This document shows, one piece after another, positions 59,585 to 64,000 of a stretch of 64,000 nucleotides of DNA (its first letter is position 1; every line of letters begins with the position of its first letter). The DNA comes from Henckelia pumila. Lineage: Eukaryota > Streptophyta > Magnoliopsida > Lamiales > Gesneriaceae. A program made the position numbers and the translations under genes. The notes beneath the pieces were generated by a model. The model saw nothing but the letters and a program-made list of their open reading frames with translations, ran no database searches and was not told where the DNA came from. The stretch covers positions 16,248,763 to 16,312,762 of the forward strand of contig NC_133122.1 of NCBI RefSeq assembly GCF_033568475.1, in the 5' to 3' direction.

Positions 59585-59745
59585 GTTATGGTAAGTTAGA
59601 TCCTACCTATACAGACATTGTCTTGACATAGATCTAACGGTGTACATTTATCAATAAATGTGAGGTTAATTATTTTTTAGTGGACCCCGCATATATTGAT
59701 AAATGAGGACCCTTAGATCTATCATTGGGTAATCTCTATAAAAAT
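59585..59745. mobile_element. Foldback MITE, about 160 bp
   Basis: The left arm ATAGATCTAACGGTGTACAT followed by TTATCAATAAATGTG pairs with the complement of the right arm, ATAGATCTAAGGGTCCTCAT then TTATCAATATATGCG. Confidence 0.65.
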
Positions 59746-60744
59746 AGGTTGAAATGAACCGAAAAAGAGAACGAGCAAGTGGTGTCATTATTGCTGAATG
59801 CTGATTTTGACCGAAGAAAGTCAGATACTGTTTGACCGCCATGTATATTATAATGTTGTAAAATGTTTCCGTATATAAATAGAATTTAAATCTAAGTCGT
59901 AAAAAAATCTACTTTATTGAAGTTTAAAAGTTCTAGAAGCAAGAAATAAAATTGAAAAATAGAATGAAACACTTGCATGATTTTTGAAGTAAAGAAGAAG
60001 TCACGTAAAAGTTGACTCGAGCATAATATTAATCATATGTTTTCCCGTTGTTACATGAGATCGAACCTAAGTTCCTCCCCTACTCGTAAAAAAATTGGTA
60101 AGGTGACACAAGCTATTGACTTCGTTAACAAATTTTTTCAAGAAAATTTTCATATTATTTTTCTACACTGTCATTATTATAAATTAAATATTCAAAAATA
60201 TAGATTAAAATAAAAAAAATTATTTAGTGATTTAAACATTTAAAAAATAGATAAGTTATGATAAAATCATAAAACAATAATGGATAAGTGCTAAGTAGAG
60301 CTGCTAAAATGAGTTGGTCCATCCCATCATGCTAAATAGACGGGTTAGGTTCAAAAAAATTTAACCCGTCCAACCGTCGGACCGTCCCGCCCACACCAAA
60401 TGGTGGGTTGTGGGTCAATCCATCAAATTCGTCAAATATAACTAAAAATTGAAGGACCGTCTTGCACTACACCGCACCGCCAAATAAACGGGTTAGATTG
60501 TTAATTTTCCGACCCACCCAAATGACGAGCTGGCCTGCCAATAAAATTATGATTATCCTTTGTAAAAAAAAAAATTAACGACTATCCTTTTTTTTTTTTT
60601 TGAGAGGATGACTATCCTATTCAAAGTAATTAATCCCATTTTCATTAAATATCGAGTCCATAAAGAAAAGTCGGAGCAATTAAAGAGCTAAATTATTTAT
60701 ACGTAGACAATTTAGTTTTAGTCAATCAGGAGCGAGTACTTTTC

Positions 60745-60753
60745 TATAAATAG
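60745..60753 (+). promoter_or_regulatory. TATA box of the hydrolase gene
   Basis: TATAAATAG, about 185 bp before the start codon, with an ATG-free leader in between from about 60780. It is present identically in the intron copy at 56741-56749. Confidence 0.7.
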
Positions 60754-60937
60754 CTATCCATACATGACCAATTCCTCAATTCCAATCCCCTTATCCCCTC
60801 ATATTCTATAAATCCCACTTACCATTAAAATATAAGTCCCCATACATACATATTTTCTTGAAATCCTATACAGGCTTCTTGGTCAAAATCTTTGATCATC
60901 ATTCTAACGTCTTGTTCAAACAATCTGTTTTAATCCA

Positions 60938-63283
60938 ATGGTATGAATCTTGAATCCATCTGATCATTAAAAAAAAAACCCCTTCATTCTTTTTCCGGAT
61001 TTTACCCATTTTCACCGGTCCGAAAACGTCTCGTTTTGATTAAGATTGTTGTTTTTCTTGCAGGAGAATCAAATGGGCAGTTTCAAATATGAAGAGGTGA
61101 GTGAATCAACACTGCTTATTCATGTCTTTTTCGCAAGTTTTCCTATGCACACACTGTGTTTATGTATAAATATATTATTTTTGTTGTTTATATTCTATAG
61201 GAATTCATCGTGAATTCTCGAGGAGTGAAGCTTTTCACGTGCAGATGGTTACCCGAAAACGAAGAGCCGAAAGCTCTGATCTTCTTGTGCCATGGATATG
61301 CCATGGAGTGCAGCATCTCAATGAGAGGTCAGTCAAAGTCACATATTTATGTCAAAACTATATAGATTCGATTTAATTTTAATCCGATTCGAACCCGGAA
61401 ATCTAATCCATGGATTTCGATTATTGTTTTGAACAGGCTGCGCCTCCCGACTGGTGAAAGCGGGATACGAGGTTCACGGCATCGATTGCCAAGGCCACGG
61501 GAAGTCGTCGGGATTACTGGGATTGATCACCAATTTCGATGATCTTGTTGATGATCTCTCCGAGCACTTCACAAATATCTCTGGTAATTAATAAATAAAC
61601 GAAGTTTATAATAATGTTAAGTCATAAGTTTTGATTGAAATTTGACTGATTTTTTTTTATTGGGGTGGGGAAGCAGTCGAGAGACGGGGATAGTTTGATC
61701 TTTTCAAATGTTATTTGATTCATAAAATTGTTAAAATTTGTAATGTTCTTGTTGTTGTCAATGAAGATCATTAGGACGTTGATAGTATTTAATTAGCTTA
61801 AACTGTCATTATTGACGTCGTTTTTGGATGATTTTGAGAAGCAAGAAAATATTAAAAGATTTAATGAATCCCTGAAAGAGTGGGGGGCCGGCGTGAGATT
61901 AGGATATGCTTATTTGACTAATGATAATTAATAATTAATTTGTTTATATTTTATTTTTGCAGAAAGGAAAGAAAATAGGAAAAAGATGAGAATATTGATG
62001 GGAGAATCAATGGGAGGGGCCATGGTGCTACGTTTACACAGGAAGAAGCCTGATTATTGGGATGGTGGAGTCCTCATTGCACCAATGTGTAAGGTACACA
62101 TTTCAAAATATCTATTCTAAATATCTTTGTACCAAATGTCATTTAATTCAAATGTTTTCTTTAGTATCATATCATATATATATATATATATATATACTAA
62201 AAACCACAAAAATTATTTTGTGAAAACACGTTTCTTCAAATGCTTTTTAAATTAAGGATCACGTTTTTTTGGGGTGTAATTAATTAGATAATCCAAGTAA
62301 AATCATAATGATTAAAGTGTTGATGATTGGCGCAGATTGCGGATGAAATGAGGCCAAGCCCTGTGGTGATTAAAGTACTGTCTTCGTTGGCAAAAGTGAT
62401 TCCCACTTGGAAAATCACCCCCACTCCAGACATTGTCGATGCTGCTTTTAGAGACCCCCAAGTTGTAAAAGAGGTACATTTTTTTCATCTTCCCAGTAAA
62501 AAATATAAATATTTTTATATAAAAGCCTTCTATTTTTATAAATAAATTATAATTAATAAATAAAATAAAAATGTTTGAACAGGTGAGGTCCAACCCATAC
62601 ACGTACAAAGGCCGACCACGTCTACAAACTAGCTACCAACTATTTACAGTCAGTACGGATCTGGAGAAAAGACTTGATGAGGTGGCTTCCTTTTTTCCTT
62701 TATTTTTAATATAATAACAATAAATAAATAAATATTATAATAAGATAGTATTTTGCCACTTTTGATTCAATCTCCACACGTAGAATTAGTGGGTCTCGAC
62801 TCTCGTATACTAAATGAAAAAGATACTTATTTAGATATTTTCTACGACTTCTAAAAAATAAGTGATTATGAAGATTTTTTTAACAAATTTGTTAAAAAAA
62901 TCTCCAAAATCATTTATTTTTAGAGGTCGCAAACACGACTTTAACATCGTGATTTTTTAAAATTTTGCTTAATATTTTTATTTTTTTATTGTATATGATT
63001 GAAATAGGTATCCTTTCCATTCATTGTTCTACATGGAGAAGAGGATAAAGTGACGGATCCATCCGTGAGCAAGCTTTTGTACGAGTCGGCTCGATCCACG
63101 GACAAGACATTCAAGTTGTATCCCGGAATGTGGCACTCTCTGTCCTACGGCGAATTGCCGGAGAATCTTGACATCGTCTTCTCCGACATTGGCAAGTGGT
63201 TGGACGACAAGTTGTTTGCTCGATTTGAGGAGCAACAGAAGCTTGCTAACGATCTTAACGCACTCGAGCTCAAACACGATTGA
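60938..63283 (+). CDS. Monoacylglycerol lipase / caffeoylshikimate esterase-like alpha/beta hydrolase, 317 aa, eight exons
   Basis: Exons are 60938-60940 (the start codon alone), 61064-61096, 61201-61327, 61437-61583, 61963-62093, 62336-62473, 62583-62681 and 63008-63283. All introns are GT-AG and the phases add to 318 codons. The fold is Hydrolase_4. LCHGYAMEC (His43-Gly44) forms the oxyanion region, GESMGG holds nucleophile Ser119, HGEEDKVTDP holds Asp239 and GMWHSL holds His269, so the triad is complete. Family members hydrolyse monoacylglycerols, lysophospholipids or caffeoylshikimate in the cytosol or on membranes. No signal peptide is seen. The substrate is not decided by sequence, and the lack of an N-terminal extension argues for the general MAGL group over true lignin-pathway CSE. 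The promoter and first two exons are duplicated at 56560-57170. Confidence 0.93.
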
Positions 63284-63743
63284 TATTTAGATCGTTACAT
63301 GTATAACCATCAAAAGTTTGTTACGTGCGCATAGTACTGTTAATATCGTTTTCTTTTTCTTTTTTATTAATTATTATAAATTCAAGTGCTTTGTTTTTGT
63401 TTGGAAAAGATGTTCTATGCTAACTCGATTAAATAAATGATTACTATGTATCCTTACCATGAATCATAAAGAAACACCAGCAAATTTTCAAAACATTTCA
63501 GAGAAGCGAAGAGTAAAACTTATACAAGTCGAAAAACCGGAACCAATCCGGTTTTGCTAATTAATGACTAGAAACAAATTACATTTCGTAATTCATAGTC
63601 TACTTATTCATTATTCTGTATATACATATTTATATATTTATAGGAGGTCCGAAATTTAAAAGAAAGTTAAGAACCAAGGTGAAAAAATAGAAACAAGCCA
63701 CAATAGAACTAGTCTTGTTTTATAAAACATTTAAGGCCATCTC
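63284..63743. other. Convergent 3' flanks
   Basis: Holds the 3'UTR of the plus-strand hydrolase (to about 63440) and of the minus-strand invertase. No other feature seen. Confidence 0.6.
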
Positions 63744-63929
63744 TCAGTGGTTCATATGGAGAGGCTTGCTCATGCTCCAGGCATTCAAGCTGTCGATTTT
63801 GACGGGTTCGGTGCCGTTGTTGAAGACAAACAAGTGTGCGTTGTTGTATATTGCCAGAGTTGGATAAACCCTTGATGTAATGCAAGTCTTTCCCCCAGCT
63901 CCAAAACTCTCCACCACAGAGTTATCAAT
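63744..63929 (-). CDS. Last exon of a GH32 cell-wall-invertase-type gene (partial)
   Basis: A 61-residue exon with a CAG acceptor at 63930-63932 and phase 0 entry, ending in TGA. The sequence [23 protein letters not shown], then [21 protein letters not shown], is the C-terminal beta-sandwich end of plant GH32 enzymes. [17 protein letters not shown] is the form seen in cell-wall invertases and fructan exohydrolases; vacuolar invertases usually have a different motif. Cell-wall invertase splits apoplastic sucrose into glucose and fructose. The catalytic domain lies outside the window, so invertase and fructan exohydrolase cannot be told apart here. Confidence 0.88.
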   Translation of the reverse strand: MDNSVVESFGAGGKTCITSRVYPTLAIYNNAHLFVFNNGTEPVKIDSLNAWSMSKPLHMNH

Positions 63930-64000
63930 CTGAAACAAATAACAAAGATTGATATATTCCGGTTGGGGGCGAAAAAAGAAGTTAAATATATGAACCAATG

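Overview
This window is nuclear DNA from a flowering plant. Spliced genes have GT-AG introns, the spacers are AT-rich, and there are nested Ty1/copia and Ty3/gypsy LTR retrotransposons plus several kinds of small inverted-repeat elements. Protein style and one dispersed inverted-repeat family (near 11.8, 42.4 and 59.3 kb) suggest an asterid, perhaps Lamiales. That placement is inference only.

Left part, 1-11 kb. The minus strand carries the 5' half of an hnRNP Q/LIF2-type RNA-binding protein gene (five coding exons, cut by the window edge, with a 1.8 kb 5'UTR intron). Next come a small two-exon gene for an 88-residue single-pass membrane protein (6832-7449) and a seven-coding-exon Sfp-type 4'-phosphopantetheinyl transferase gene (8405-10599). 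The spacer between the first two holds a CACTA-like terminus at about 5.66 kb and a foldback rich in ACCGAAA motifs.

Middle part, 11-41 kb, is almost all mobile DNA. A decayed PIF/Harbinger transposon (13998-15996, TAA duplication) and a solo copia LTR (16006-16895) lie next to each other inside what looks like an older hAT-like MITE. From 17883 to 40991 there is a three-layer nest: a Tork-like copia element, split in its reverse transcriptase by a second copia element (21790-38382, TSD CTGCA), whose 3' LTR is split in turn by a Tekay-like gypsy element on the minus strand (30520-37817, TSD TGGAT). All three polyproteins carry in-frame stops.

Right part, 41-64 kb. A gene-poor AT-rich stretch (41-51 kb) holds MITEs, an inverted pair of SINE-like sequences, three tandem repeat units of 0.5-0.8 kb (44.2-46.1 kb) and a 0.77 kb foldback transposon. 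Genes resume with an intronless SAUR gene (51255-51617, plus), a three-exon BAHD/condensation-type acyltransferase (52946-58429, minus), an eight-exon monoacylglycerol-lipase-like alpha/beta hydrolase (60938-63283, plus) and the last exon of a cell-wall-invertase-type GH32 gene (63744-63929, minus).

The most unusual local feature is in intron 1 of the acyltransferase gene. It contains a second copy of the hydrolase promoter, 5'UTR and first two exons, flanked by direct repeats of the intron itself. This looks like a patch-repair insertion and could act as an alternative or antisense promoter.
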